Part shown: one piece after another, positions 16,807 through 25,296 of the stretch
Position numbering within the stretch: the stretch's first letter is position 1
How the letters are laid out: each line of letters begins with the position of its first letter
Source: Nocardioides silvaticus
Lineage (GTDB): Bacteria; Actinomycetota; Actinomycetes; Propionibacteriales; Nocardioidaceae
Direction of reading: 5' to 3'
DNA: 64,000 nucleotides
Assembly: GCF_003160695.1 (NCBI RefSeq)
Contig: NZ_QGDD01000001.1
Location: 310,001 to 374,000 of the forward strand
The notes under the pieces: generated by a model
Told to the model about the DNA's origin: nothing
The model's input: only the letters and a program-made list of their open reading frames with translations
Database searches by the model: none
Position numbers and translations under genes: made by a program

Positions 16807-18291
16807 CTACTTCTTCGGGCCGTTCGGCGATGGCTTGAGCTCGATCTCGTCCTTGGTGCCCAGGATGGTGATCGTTTTGCGCGCCCGGGTGAGTGCGACG
16901 TAAAGGTCATGGACTTCGGTGTGGTCGGCGATGTCGGCGATGACGACGTGGTCGAACTCGAGCCCCTTCACCAGGAGGGTCCGTGAGATCACGCGGTTCC
17001 GGTTCCGCCTGCCGGTGTGCCGAACATTCTCCCGCGCCTTCGCCAATTCGTCTAGCAGTACGGACTTGTCGTCGCCCGCCGCAACGGCGCCTCGGATCGC
17101 GGCCTGGATGTCGAGCCAGGCCTCGGAGGAGTGCAGGGCCAAGCCCCTGGAGGTCAGGAGCTGGTCCATGCCCAGGACCAGGTTGGCGAGCGTCGGTTCA
17201 GCGACCAGTCGGTCGAACGCTGCCAACGCAGGTTCGAAGCCCGCACGAGTCAGGCCCGCGGAGCTCCGGTTCTCGACGTACCGCTTCCTGACAGTGTTCT
17301 TGTCGAGTCCAGCGTGCCCGCAGGCACAGGCCTTCATCAGATCGAACAGCCAGAGCGCATACGCGTCTGGCTCTGCTGCGACGAGGGCCTCCAGGGCCTT
17401 GACCATGAAGTTGCCGGCGACCTCCTCCATCATCTTGAACGAGCCCCCGAGCCTTCCGGCGAGGGTTCTCGCGCTTGAGGCGCGCGCGGTGATGATCAGG
17501 ACCGACTCGCTCTTCGGTCGGTCCCGGCGGGCCTCGCTGAAGATCGCCGGATAGTCACCGACGGTGTTCCGAAACGTCACCCCGTCCGGGAACTTCACGC
17601 CAGCGAACTTCAGCGATCTCGGGTGCATCGCCTTCCGGACGGTCCCGTGCAGCCAGGCACCCAGTGCCTGGTTGTGGTCATCCCAGCGGCGCGGCTGCGG
17701 GTCGATCAGATGGTCGGGAAACTCGGTCAGCACTTCTCTCTCCCAGTCGGGAAGCTGCTCCTTGAACCCGAAGATCGCTTGGAGGGGGTCGCCAAGCACG
17801 CCCACCTGAGACACCGCCGCCTTGATCGAAAGGACGAACGCGTGCTGACCCTCGCTGCAGTCCTGGTACTCGTCGACCAAGACGTGCGTGTACGACGCAG
17901 CGAGAACCTTCCGGATGTGCTCGGATGTCGCCACAGCAGTCGCCCCCGCCACGTACAGGGTCGCGTCATCCATGTCCGGAGTAGCTGGCACACGGACTCC
18001 GCCGAGGGTCGGGTAGGGCCGAGCCATCGCGATCGCGAAGCTCGTGATCGTGGAGACCTGGCACTGCGCTGTGGAGACCCCGAACCGTTTCAGCCTCCCC
18101 CGGATCGCATGCAGCCCTGCGTGGGTGTGCGTGAGGACCAGGACCTTGGCACCGGCGTCGGCGAGGACCCGGGCGGTGGCAGCGAGCAGGTGGGTCTTGC
18201 CCGCGCCCGCAGGCATCGTGACGGACGCGGGGAGAGTTGCGATGAAGCCTTCTGCATCGGCTCGCAGGGCGTCGGAAAGTTCGTCAGGCAC
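16807..18291 (-). CDS. gajB: Gabija protein GajB, UvrD/PcrA-like helicase
   Basis: The product is 494 residues from GTG 18291, the same length as the founding GajB from Bacillus cereus as I recall it. The start is supported by GGAGG in the preceding bases and an 8-bp overlap with the gajA stop; the longer open frame upstream is only gajA shadow. Seen: Walker A PAGAGKTHL (about residue 27), TSFAIA, the DEYQD Walker B (about 140), GDPLQAIFGF, the KGLEFDHVVIAD motif and the C-terminal YVALTRARKTI motif, all typical of superfamily 1A helicases. In Gabija, GajB works with the GajA nuclease to stop phage replication. Confidence 0.88.
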   Translation of the reverse strand: MPDELSDALRADAEGFIATLPASVTMPAGAGKTHLLAATARVLADAGAKVLVLTHTHAGLHAIRGRLKRFGVSTAQCQVSTITSFAIAMARPYPTLGGVRVPATPDMDDATLYVAGATAVATSEHIRKVLAASYTHVLVDEYQDCSEGQHAFVLSIKAAVSQVGVLGDPLQAIFGFKEQLPDWEREVLTEFPDHLIDPQPRRWDDHNQALGAWLHGTVRKAMHPRSLKFAGVKFPDGVTFRNTVGDYPAIFSEARRDRPKSESVLIITARASSARTLAGRLGGSFKMMEEVAGNFMVKALEALVAAEPDAYALWLFDLMKACACGHAGLDKNTVRKRYVENRSSAGLTRAGFEPALAAFDRLVAEPTLANLVLGMDQLLTSRGLALHSSEAWLDIQAAIRGAVAAGDDKSVLLDELAKARENVRHTGRRNRNRVISRTLLVKGLEFDHVVIADIADHTEVHDLYVALTRARKTITILGTKDEIELKPSPNGPKK

Positions 18292-20137
18292 CAGGAGTTT
18301 CCTCCACCTCGCTCGGCTCCTCGACTTCGGTCGCACCCACCGTGGCTTCCTCCAGCGACGGTGTCTCGACGGCCTCGGCGGCCGGCGGACGCGCGTAGAT
18401 GGCCTCGCGCAGCTCTTCCACGACCTGAGCAACCGGTCCGGTCTGCAGCGCTGGCGTGTCGAGAATGAACTCGCCGAGGCGACGTCCCTTGTGGATCTGC
18501 TTGAACCACTTCGCCTTGCTCGCGGTCAAGGAGACAATCCCGCGAGCCTGTTCCACGTCGATCCCGGCGTTCGTCCAGGTGGTCACGTCGATCGGATCGA
18601 CGGCCGCTGCCTCATCCCTCTTGGGTCCGCCACGAGCGATGAGCTGGTCAGCGAAGACCGTCGGCGCAGTGTCCGGGTCATCGTGCACCTCGACCGCGGC
18701 CTGGATCAGGGCGCTCAGACCGGCTGCGTCCAACTGGGAGCAGACAGCTTCCTCGGTGCAAACGTCGCCTGCCCACCGAGCAACGACGCCGCCCTTTGCC
18801 TCGACGCCGGGCAGCAACGCGTTCGTGTTGGCGTCGTCGCTGTCTACGAACAACACGACGTCATACTCGACCTCGAGGAGCTCGGTCGCCCACTTGACGG
18901 ACCCGGTGCCGCCGTCGCCCTCGATCGCGACGACGCCGAGCGCGGCGCTTGAGACGAAGCCCTCGCTGGTGTCGGTGTTCCACGTGTCCGTGAAGTGCAG
19001 GACCATCCCGTACTCGGTCTTGCCCTCATTCACGACCACGCGGCGGGAGAGGAACGCTTCCGGGCTCGACTTGATCACCGCGCGCAAGCTGAGCGGATCA
19101 CCGAGAGACCGCACGTCCGTCGCTCCGCTTGTGCACCGCACCATCACCAGATCCTCGGGATCGAGGTGCTGCAACGCGGTCGGAGAATGGGTGGTGACGA
19201 ACACCTGGGAGAACGCGTCCTTGTTCCGCAGGTAGGTCAGCAGGTGCACCAGCCGATGCGGTTCGAGCCCGTACTCGACTTCATCAACCAGCAGGACACT
19301 GGCCCCTCCGTTCGCGAGCTGTTGGGTAGCGGCGCCTGCAAGCCGCCGGGTGCCTAGCCCGAAGTTCATCAGCGGGATGTCGCCGTCGAACAGCGCCAGG
19401 TTGCCCTGGGCGTTGGTCAGGGACACGTCGAGGCCAGGCTTCAGGTCGGCGAACTCGGCGCTACCAATTTGCTGGACCGTGCTCTGAACCTCCTTGGCCA
19501 ATTCCTTGAGGCCCGGGGAGACGGCCTCCGCTGCGGCGACGCGGGCCGCCCTGTTCGCGGCGGTCAAGGTCTCCTTGGTGTCTTCGCGCCGACTGGTTAG
19601 CTTGCCGAGCGCCGACATCCGGGACCAGCGCAGGTGTGCATCGACTCGTTCGTCGATGCGGAACGCCGTGATGCGGGCCCGATGCTTGGCACGGATCGAC
19701 GGCGGGTCACCGTCGTCCTCTCCGTCATCGGCCGGTGGCCGGAACGCCTGCCAAATTGGCTCAAGGTCCGCATCGACTAGGAGCTCAACGATCACGCACG
19801 ACTCATGGTCTTCGTCAGGCTCGTGGACCCAGTTGCCGTCGGCGTCGATGCCGGCCAGAAACGCCCCGAAGGCGTCGAGGGCGAGCAGTTCGTCCGGTAG
19901 TTCGGCGACCGCGACGCGGATCCGGATCGGCTCGCTGATGTCGCCGCCGTGGAAGTCGGTGTCCTGGAAAGTGACCGTCGTTCGGTCGGTCAGCGCTCGT
20001 TCGACCGCCGTCAGAATGGTGGACTTGGTCGAGTCGCCTGGTCCGATCAGCGTGAAGAAGGTGTGCTCGGTCGGCAGCCGCCACGATGCGCTGTCGATGC
20101 CTCGGAAGTGCTCGATGTCCAGCCGGCGAATCCGCAT
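18284..20137 (-). CDS. gajA: Gabija protein GajA, OLD-family ATPase-nuclease
   Basis: A 617-residue protein with the two-part build of OLD nucleases. The N-terminal ABC-type ATPase begins MRIRRLDIEHFRGID and carries the unusual Walker A GPGDSTKST (residues 32-40), typical of this family. The signature region DIPLMNFGLGTRR is followed by Walker B VLLVDEVEYGLEPHR. The C-terminal Toprim domain has VVNEGKTEYG (about residue 371, catalytic Glu) and the acidic VDSDDAN motif (about 432). The tail is acidic and Glu/Val-rich. An adjacent UvrD-like helicase gene in the order gajA-gajB defines Gabija, which degrades or nicks invading DNA when nucleotide pools fall. It is preceded by low-complexity intergenic DNA and faces away from the HTH genes. 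Confidence 0.88.
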   Translation of the reverse strand: MRIRRLDIEHFRGIDSASWRLPTEHTFFTLIGPGDSTKSTILTAVERALTDRTTVTFQDTDFHGGDISEPIRIRVAVAELPDELLALDAFGAFLAGIDADGNWVHEPDEDHESCVIVELLVDADLEPIWQAFRPPADDGEDDGDPPSIRAKHRARITAFRIDERVDAHLRWSRMSALGKLTSRREDTKETLTAANRAARVAAAEAVSPGLKELAKEVQSTVQQIGSAEFADLKPGLDVSLTNAQGNLALFDGDIPLMNFGLGTRRLAGAATQQLANGGASVLLVDEVEYGLEPHRLVHLLTYLRNKDAFSQVFVTTHSPTALQHLDPEDLVMVRCTSGATDVRSLGDPLSLRAVIKSSPEAFLSRRVVVNEGKTEYGMVLHFTDTWNTDTSEGFVSSAALGVVAIEGDGGTGSVKWATELLEVEYDVVLFVDSDDANTNALLPGVEAKGGVVARWAGDVCTEEAVCSQLDAAGLSALIQAAVEVHDDPDTAPTVFADQLIARGGPKRDEAAAVDPIDVTTWTNAGIDVEQARGIVSLTASKAKWFKQIHKGRRLGEFILDTPALQTGPVAQVVEELREAIYARPPAAEAVETPSLEEATVGATEVEEPSEVEETPGA

Positions 20138-20235
20138 GGTCCCTCATCCTCGATGTGACCCCCGGGGAGAAGTAAATCAGCCTGCCCGGCAATGCCAGCG
20201 GTTCAGCATCAGACCGTGGCGGGAGCGGGAGCGGG

Positions 20236-20470
20236 TCAGCTGTGGGTCACAGTTCTTGGTGCGGAAGCTGGTGCAGTTCGGCCCAGTTGGTGGCTGGGGT
20301 TGGCCTTGCCCGCCGCCAACTCGTCGGCGATGTGCTGCCGAACGTTGTCGAACCGCACGACGTAGGTGCTCTCGCTGCTCTCGTCAGGCTTCTGGCCTTC
20401 GACCAGGGCCCACTCGTACGGGCCGTGATTGTAGAGGAACGTAGAGCGTGTTGTTGTTGTCGGACACGTC
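20236..20470 (-). pseudogene. Decayed small coding fragment
   Basis: The minus strand reads a protein-like stretch, LYNHGPYEWALVEGQKPDES then YVVRFDNVRQHIADELAAGK, ending at a stop at 20236. There is no start codon in this frame. The preceding VSDNNNTLYV lies one base out of frame, so a frameshift appears to have split the gene. Family unknown. Confidence 0.35.
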
Positions 20471-20605
20471 GAGGACCGTAACTGACGGCCTACCCGGCTC
20501 CCCTCACAGGTTGCTCGTTTGTGTTTATCGAGATACTCGACAAAGAGCCCGTCGCAGGCGTCTCAAGGGGTCAGAAGTCCGTTCACGCGTTCGCCGTGTT
20601 GATCG

Positions 20606-20806
20606 TCAGCGCGGTCGTCGCACAGCCCGGACGAGCTTCAACAGGTCCTTGCGTCGCGCTGCCGGGAGGCACACGAACAGGACCACGAAGGCCGTCTGGG
20701 TGGCGAGGACCATCGCAACGATCAGCACCAGCGCATGCGCAGCTGCGTCAGAAGCAGCTGCGCTGGCTACCGCGGTGAGCGGAGCGAGCGCGGTGGAGAT
20801 CCTCAT
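20606..20806 (-). CDS. Small membrane protein
   Basis: A 66-residue protein. The ATG at 20806 follows AAGGGGAA. After an Ala/Ser-rich start the segment ALVLIVAMVLATQTAFVVLF is a clear membrane helix, and the tail is basic (ARRKDLLKLVRAVRRPR), suggesting a cytoplasmic C-terminus. It follows a hairpin terminator and a pair of HTH genes on the same strand. Function unknown. Confidence 0.55.
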   Translation of the reverse strand: MRISTALAPLTAVASAAASDAAAHALVLIVAMVLATQTAFVVLFVCLPAARRKDLLKLVRAVRRPR

Positions 20807-20831
20807 GATGCGTTTCCCCTTGAATTGAAGA

Positions 20832-20852
20832 AGGCCCGCGGTCAGCGGGCCT
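20832..20852 (-). terminator. Hairpin terminator after the IF2_N/HTH gene
   Basis: The perfect stem AGGCCCGC/GCGGGCCT (20832-20839 with 20845-20852) has a 5-nt loop. Read on the minus strand it is followed by TTCTTCAATT, a modest T-rich run. It lies between the stop of the gene at 20933 and the start of the small membrane protein. Confidence 0.6.
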
Positions 20853-20932
20853 GGTGTTTCTCTTCGGTTGTGGGTGTGCGGGTCTGTGGTGGACAGGGGT
20901 CTCCTACGGAGGTCTCATCGGGCCTCCGTTCT

Positions 20933-21739
20933 TCAGTGCCGCTTGCGGCGCGCGGCCGCGTGGACGTCAGCGACGCTGACGAGAGTGCGTCGGGGTGTGC
21001 TGGTTGGATGCGGGGTGATGTGACCGCGTCGGATCCAGGACCGGATGGTCGCGGGCGCGAGCCCGAGCATCACTGCGGCCTCGGTGATGGTGACGAGGGA
21101 CTCGGGCGTGACCTTGTTCAGGCGGTCGAGGTCGGTGGCGTGAAGCCCGCGGGGACGTGACGGTGGCCAGCTCTGAGAACTCGCTTTGCCCGACTCGTTC
21201 CGACGTGCGCTGATGTCGGCCCAGGCATCCATGACTTCGTTGCGAGCGAAGACGTGCGACGGCCCTTCTTTCCCTTCCGGGGTGAGGTACCCCCGGGCGA
21301 CCCACTGGCGCACAGTCGCGGGCTTCACGTCGTAGTACCGGGCGACGTCTCGGGTGGACCAGATCGGCTCGTACTTGAGGTCGGCTGTCGGGTCATTGCC
21401 CCACCCGTGATCGTCCTCCTCATAGGGAGGTTCGAATGACACCGGGCGTGGACCGGGGCGCCGTCGCAGCCGTCCGCGACGCCCGGAGAACGGGTTGCCG
21501 CCTAGGCGTGAAGCCGCAGGGGGTGCCGGGCTGGGCCGGGGCCGGGGCCGGGGCTCGGCGTGCCAGTAGTAGTCGCTGAATTTCCGCGTCGGTGCCGGCG
21601 GATCAGACTGGATGGCGCGCAAGGCCATCTCGGGGATCGTTGCGAGGTGGGAGGTCACGTACTTGTCGTACGGCTCGATCAGAGCGAGGAGTTCCGCGGT
21701 CGTGATCCGTAGGCTCTCTGCGAGCTCCCAGACCCTCAT
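20933..21739 (-). CDS. DNA-binding protein with IF2_N-like domain and two MerR-type HTH domains
   Basis: A 268-residue product from the ATG at 21739, preceded by GGTGGGT; the frame is open upstream but only from this Met is it protein-like. Residues 1-45 (MRVWELAESLRITTAELLAL...) resemble the small N-terminal domain of translation factor IF-2. A Pro/Arg-rich linker follows, then IWSTRDVARYYDVKPATVRQWVARGYL (about residues 140-170) and LVTITEAAVMLGLAPATIRSWIRRGHI (about 220-250). Both are helix-turn-helix units of the HTH_17/MerR excisionase type. It probably binds two half-sites. With the next gene, another single-HTH protein, it may form an element control pair. The target is unknown. Confidence 0.65.
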   Translation of the reverse strand: MRVWELAESLRITTAELLALIEPYDKYVTSHLATIPEMALRAIQSDPPAPTRKFSDYYWHAEPRPRPRPSPAPPAASRLGGNPFSGRRGRLRRRPGPRPVSFEPPYEEDDHGWGNDPTADLKYEPIWSTRDVARYYDVKPATVRQWVARGYLTPEGKEGPSHVFARNEVMDAWADISARRNESGKASSQSWPPSRPRGLHATDLDRLNKVTPESLVTITEAAVMLGLAPATIRSWIRRGHITPHPTSTPRRTLVSVADVHAAARRKRH

Positions 21740-21985
21740 TGACCCACCGTATCTGCGTGACGGTGCAACGATCAGCACAACAGGACCGGTCGGGTACATG
21801 GGCGGTGAACGCAAGAAGCCCCGACGTGATGTTCGTCGAGGTCTCGTTCGGGCGCACTTCTTCCGCCACGTAGATGGTGACAGCCGGTGGCGTCGGGGGC
21901 AAACCGCCACGCCGACGCCGGCTGCAACCACAAAGGCCTCAGCTTCTAGCTGAGACCTCGTCGGGGCGCACCTGTCCCGTCATCA

Positions 21986-22249
21986 CTATCTTTCACGACT
22001 CGCGGCCCGAGGGCCGGGATGATCGCTGGCTCCGCGTGTCGCCCGGCGCTCAACCCGCTCGCGGTAAGCAGCGGCGAGGGGTTCGAGCTCCTCGATGAAG
22101 TACAGCGGCGTCGGTCGTCCCCGACCTCGGATGATGCCCATCGGGACGATGTGTCCGCGGTGGCGCCATAGGTCGATCGCCGAGCGCGGAACGCCCAGCT
22201 TCTCCGCCGCTTCCACAGGCGTCAGGCCGGTGCGGGGACGCTCGATCAT
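21986..22249 (-). CDS. Small MerR/excisionase-type HTH protein
   Basis: An 87-residue protein. The ATG at 22249 has GGAG at suitable distance; an in-frame ATG at 22288 is less likely. Residues 8-35 (LTPVEAAEKLGVPRSAIDLWRHRGHI) form a typical HTH_17 domain, followed by VPMGIIRGRGRPTPLYFIEELEPLAAAY, the wing and dimer helix. Similar small proteins act as excisionases or plasmid regulators. It lies upstream of the two-HTH protein on the same strand. Confidence 0.65.
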   Translation of the reverse strand: MIERPRTGLTPVEAAEKLGVPRSAIDLWRHRGHIVPMGIIRGRGRPTPLYFIEELEPLAAAYRERVERRATRGASDHPGPRAASRER

Positions 22250-22458
22250 CGGGCTGCTCCGCCCCGCGCTAACTGCGGCCATCTTCACCCGACATCAGGA
22301 CACCCTACGCCCGGACGGCGGGAGCACGCGGCCTAGCCAACGCACGCCGAACCAGCTCGCATCGGCACCTGGCGGCCTGGTGGAAAACACTGGGGGTCGG
22401 TCTAGTACAACTCCCTAGCGAGTTGGGTCTGGTCGCGCGACGTTCCGCGATTGCCGCA

Positions 22459-23154
22459 TCAGATTCGGGGACCCTTCTCGGTTCGGGTGCGCGGCTGCGA
22501 GCCGAGCGGGTCGTCCTTAATCTCGCCGGTGTCTAGGTCGACCTCGACCAGGCGCGGTCGACTGACCGGTTCGGGCTGCTCGTAGGCCCGTCCGGTGACG
22601 GGCAGCGCGTCGACGTCGTGGGCGAAGGCGTTCTCACGCCGCTGGGTGCTGGCATCGCCCAGGTGCTCGTTGTGTCGCGGCTTGGCGGGCCAGCTCTTGT
22701 GCTCGTCGTCGCAATGCGCCCGTAGCCGGTTGCGCATGCGGTCGGTGAAGGCGGGCAGGCAGTAGCGGTGCCACTCCTCGAGCGCGTCGCTGGTCATGGC
22801 GAGCCCGGCACGGCGGCGCTGATCGGCCAGCACCGCGATCTCGTGGACCAGGTGCGGGTGCAGTGGCCAGCAGCTGGGGATCAGCCCGGGGACGTCCCAG
22901 GTGTATTCGCGGTTGAGCCAGATCACGACGTCCTCGAACCACTCCCACAGCTGATGTCGGAGCTCGGGGTCGGGGCACGTCGCCGGCTCCCAGGGCCGGG
23001 GCAGCAGGGCGTGGTTGCCCAGGGCCTTCTTCTGCTCCTCGGTGCCGTTGATGGCGATGTGGAGCTCGCGGTAGGCCAGCCGGACCTGCTCCCCGGGCAC
23101 GGGGAACGGGAACACCATCGGGCTCGCGGCCCGTCGGGCCTGTTCGGTCGTCAC
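22459..23154 (-). CDS. Conserved-looking hypothetical protein of the coupling-protein operon
   Basis: A 231-residue soluble protein starting in an ATGA overlap with the coupling ATPase gene. The central part (WEWFEDVVIWLNREYTWDVPGLIPSCWPLHPHLVHEIAVLA, split here by sense: aromatic-rich, with WPLHPH) and EEWHRYCLPAFTDRMRNRL look strongly constrained. The C-terminal 60 residues are charged and low in complexity. I recognise the arrangement, a small protein right after TraG/VirD4 in actinobacterial elements, but no function. It is the last gene of the 25228-22459 operon. Confidence 0.65.
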   Translation of the reverse strand: MTTEQARRAASPMVFPFPVPGEQVRLAYRELHIAINGTEEQKKALGNHALLPRPWEPATCPDPELRHQLWEWFEDVVIWLNREYTWDVPGLIPSCWPLHPHLVHEIAVLADQRRRAGLAMTSDALEEWHRYCLPAFTDRMRNRLRAHCDDEHKSWPAKPRHNEHLGDASTQRRENAFAHDVDALPVTGRAYEQPEPVSRPRLVEVDLDTGEIKDDPLGSQPRTRTEKGPRI

Positions 23155-24629
23155 AGCTCACTCCTTGTCGATTCGGTCTCGTCGTCGACGAAGCCGAGGC
23201 GGCGTGCCTCAACGAGGGCGGCGGTCGCCCGTGCCTCGGGGGTGATGACCATGCGGCGGTCGTTGGTGAGCCGTGCGCGCAGTGCCCGCTGGTCAGCCAG
23301 GAGCCGCTCGCCGGCCTTGGCCTCCACGCAGCGGTGCAGCTTGGCGATGATCGGCTTGCCGTTCTCGGCGATCACCAGGGCCCGCCGCTCGGGGAGCTGG
23401 CGGACCTCCTCGGGCCGCATGATGGGGATGTCGTCGCCGGAGAAGTTGCGGCTACCGCCGTTGAACCCGCCGGTGGAGTGCGTGACGCGGCCGATGCGGA
23501 CGGTTCCGAGCAGGTCGGAGATCTCCTGGTTGAACACGACGTCCTTGGAGCCGCCGAACATCACCAGGGTGTTGGTGAGGCCGAGCAACGCCCGGGCCTC
23601 GTGCTCGCCGAAGATGCTGGTCAGCTGGGGCCGGGTCTGGGCGGCCCAGATGAAGGACAGTCCGAGGGCGCGCTCGTTGGCCATCCGGGTGCGCAGGGTC
23701 GGAAGCGGTGCGGTCGAGGGCAGCTCGTCGAGCACCGAGACCAGTGGCGGGCACAGCCGGCCTCCCCACGGTGAGTTGTTGGCCAGCAGCAGCCCGGTGT
23801 CCAGGACGTGCTCGGCCACCGCGGTCATCAGCGGGCTGGCCGAGGCGTAGGGGTCTTCGCGGCCCAGGAGGTAGATAGTGCCGCGTCGACGGATCACGTC
23901 GGCCAGGTCGGTGGCCGGGTGCCCGTGGCTGGGCACGCAGCGGCAGCGGATGTCGGCCTGGAAGAACAGGGACACCGCCTGCTGCACCGTGGTGATCGTG
24001 TTGCCGGCGGTGCGGTCGTCGCCGTTGAGCGCCCCGTGCAGCAGGCCGTGCCAGAAGGGCTCGGCGTGCGGGTGGCGGCGCAGGATCTCCATCGGCTGGG
24101 TGGCCGCGGTCGGGTTCGCGACCCACTGCAGGACGTCCTCGAGGGTCTTGCCGGTCAGGGCCGCGGCGTGGAAGTAGCCCTGCAGCACCTTCGCCGACTC
24201 CGCGGCGTAGAACCGGGCAGCATCGTCCCCCGTTCCGCCGGTGATCGCACCCTTGACGGTGCCGGCGGTGAAGGCCTTGGCTCGCCGCTCGGCGACCTTG
24301 GGGTCCACACAGCCGGCGATCGGGTCCCAGATCAGCTCGTCGACGACGCCCTCGGCCAGCCCGAACGGGTCGAGGACCACGCACGGCCGGTCGTCGCGGG
24401 AGCGTTCGGTGAGGCTGAGCAGCAGGTCCTCGACCTTCGTCAGGGTGACCAGGGCAGCGCCCGGGGCACTGAGCAGCGCCGGCGTGAGCAGGTCGAGGGT
24501 CTTGCCTGAGCCCTGCGGGCCGATGACGCCGGCGGTGCGGTCCCACGGCACCCACAGCTCGCCGCCACGCGGCTCGTGCGCGTCCCCGATGCGCCAGCCC
24601 ACGTCCCACGGGTTGAACCTCAGCTTCAT
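23151..24629 (-). CDS. Type IV coupling protein ATPase (TraG/VirD4-like)
   Basis: A 492-residue protein from the ATG at 24629 with an AAGGAGGAG site; the longer frame upstream is the shadow of the membrane gene. Walker A is GPQGSGKT (about residues 36-43), Walker B LVSVLDELPST, and the motif LGLSFIWAAQTRPQL resembles the coupling-protein glutamine motif. Coupling proteins bring the relaxase-DNA complex to the secretion channel and pump DNA. The usual N-terminal membrane helices are missing, but the gene just upstream (4-bp overlap) encodes a two-helix membrane protein, so the T4CP seems split into two chains. No signal or membrane segment is seen here. Confidence 0.88.
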   Translation of the reverse strand: MKLRFNPWDVGWRIGDAHEPRGGELWVPWDRTAGVIGPQGSGKTLDLLTPALLSAPGAALVTLTKVEDLLLSLTERSRDDRPCVVLDPFGLAEGVVDELIWDPIAGCVDPKVAERRAKAFTAGTVKGAITGGTGDDAARFYAAESAKVLQGYFHAAALTGKTLEDVLQWVANPTAATQPMEILRRHPHAEPFWHGLLHGALNGDDRTAGNTITTVQQAVSLFFQADIRCRCVPSHGHPATDLADVIRRRGTIYLLGREDPYASASPLMTAVAEHVLDTGLLLANNSPWGGRLCPPLVSVLDELPSTAPLPTLRTRMANERALGLSFIWAAQTRPQLTSIFGEHEARALLGLTNTLVMFGGSKDVVFNQEISDLLGTVRIGRVTHSTGGFNGGSRNFSGDDIPIMRPEEVRQLPERRALVIAENGKPIIAKLHRCVEAKAGERLLADQRALRARLTNDRRMVITPEARATAALVEARRLGFVDDETESTRSEL

Positions 24630-25228
24630 CGCTCCTCCTTCGTCCGGCGGCCGTTCAGGAGCCGCGGGCTGAGCCCGTGGCCGAGCTGCGGCCCGGTTTG
24701 CTCGGTGAGGTCGCCGGCGGTGCGCTGAACGGGTGCCGCCGTGGCGGTGGCGTGCTTGCCGTAGAGGTCGGGCCGGACGATGCCGGCGACCTTTCGCAGC
24801 CGAGTGACGCCGAGGATCTTCTCGGCTTCTGCGGCGGTAGCCATGCCGCGCATGCGTCCCGGGCCCCAGCGCTGGTAGGCCCAGACGCCGACCCAAATGG
24901 TGGCGGTCAGCAGCGCGACCTCGGTCATCGCGAGGCTGACCCACACCAGGCCGCGGCCAGCCAGGCCGTCCGGTGTCGGTGTGGGCAGGCCGGCGTCGGC
25001 GTGCCCGCCGAGCACGCCGGGAAGACTGGTCCAGAAGGCGGTGCCGATCGGTGAGGGGAACGGGCCGGCGTTGGCGTCGGGCCAGGTCCAGCCGGCGCCG
25101 GCGAGCAGGTTCGCGACGGAGCGGCCGAGCTGGATGCCGATGACGATGACGAACAGGGCCGCCAGGGCCACGGCTACAGGGATCTCCCAGGTCCAGGGGT
25201 AGGGGTCGCGTCGTCGTTCTCGCTGCAT
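24626..25228 (-). CDS. Membrane partner of the coupling protein
   Basis: A 200-residue protein from ATG 25228. Helix 1 is IPVAVALAALFVIVIGIQLG (about residues 16-35) and helix 2 is VWVSLAMTEVALLTATIWVGVWAY (about 94-117). The cytoplasmic tail contains ATAAEAEKILGVTRLRKVAGIVRPDLYG, the connecting region typical of the membrane half of actinobacterial TraG proteins. It overlaps the ATPase gene by 4 bp, so the two chains probably assemble in the inner membrane. It lies 33 bp downstream of the conjugation promoter motif. Confidence 0.75.
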   Translation of the reverse strand: MQRERRRDPYPWTWEIPVAVALAALFVIVIGIQLGRSVANLLAGAGWTWPDANAGPFPSPIGTAFWTSLPGVLGGHADAGLPTPTPDGLAGRGLVWVSLAMTEVALLTATIWVGVWAYQRWGPGRMRGMATAAEAEKILGVTRLRKVAGIVRPDLYGKHATATAAPVQRTAGDLTEQTGPQLGHGLSPRLLNGRRTKEER

Positions 25229-25260
25229 TGGATTCCGCCTCGTGGTCGAAGTTCTGGCTG

Positions 25261-25296
25261 GTCACCTATGTGTCGGAAGGGCCCGGCAGCGATCAC
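25261..25296 (-). promoter_or_regulatory. Conjugation promoter motif, copy 3, before the coupling-protein operon
   Basis: The minus strand reads GTGATCGCT, 12 bases, CGACACATAGG, then TGAC. Copy 4 at 52719-52754 has GTGATCGCT, 12 bases, CGACACATAGG, identical in both blocks and spacing. It partly overlaps the stop codon of the upstream hydrolase gene, so a promoter is placed inside the operon, letting the coupling genes be made separately. Confidence 0.65.
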
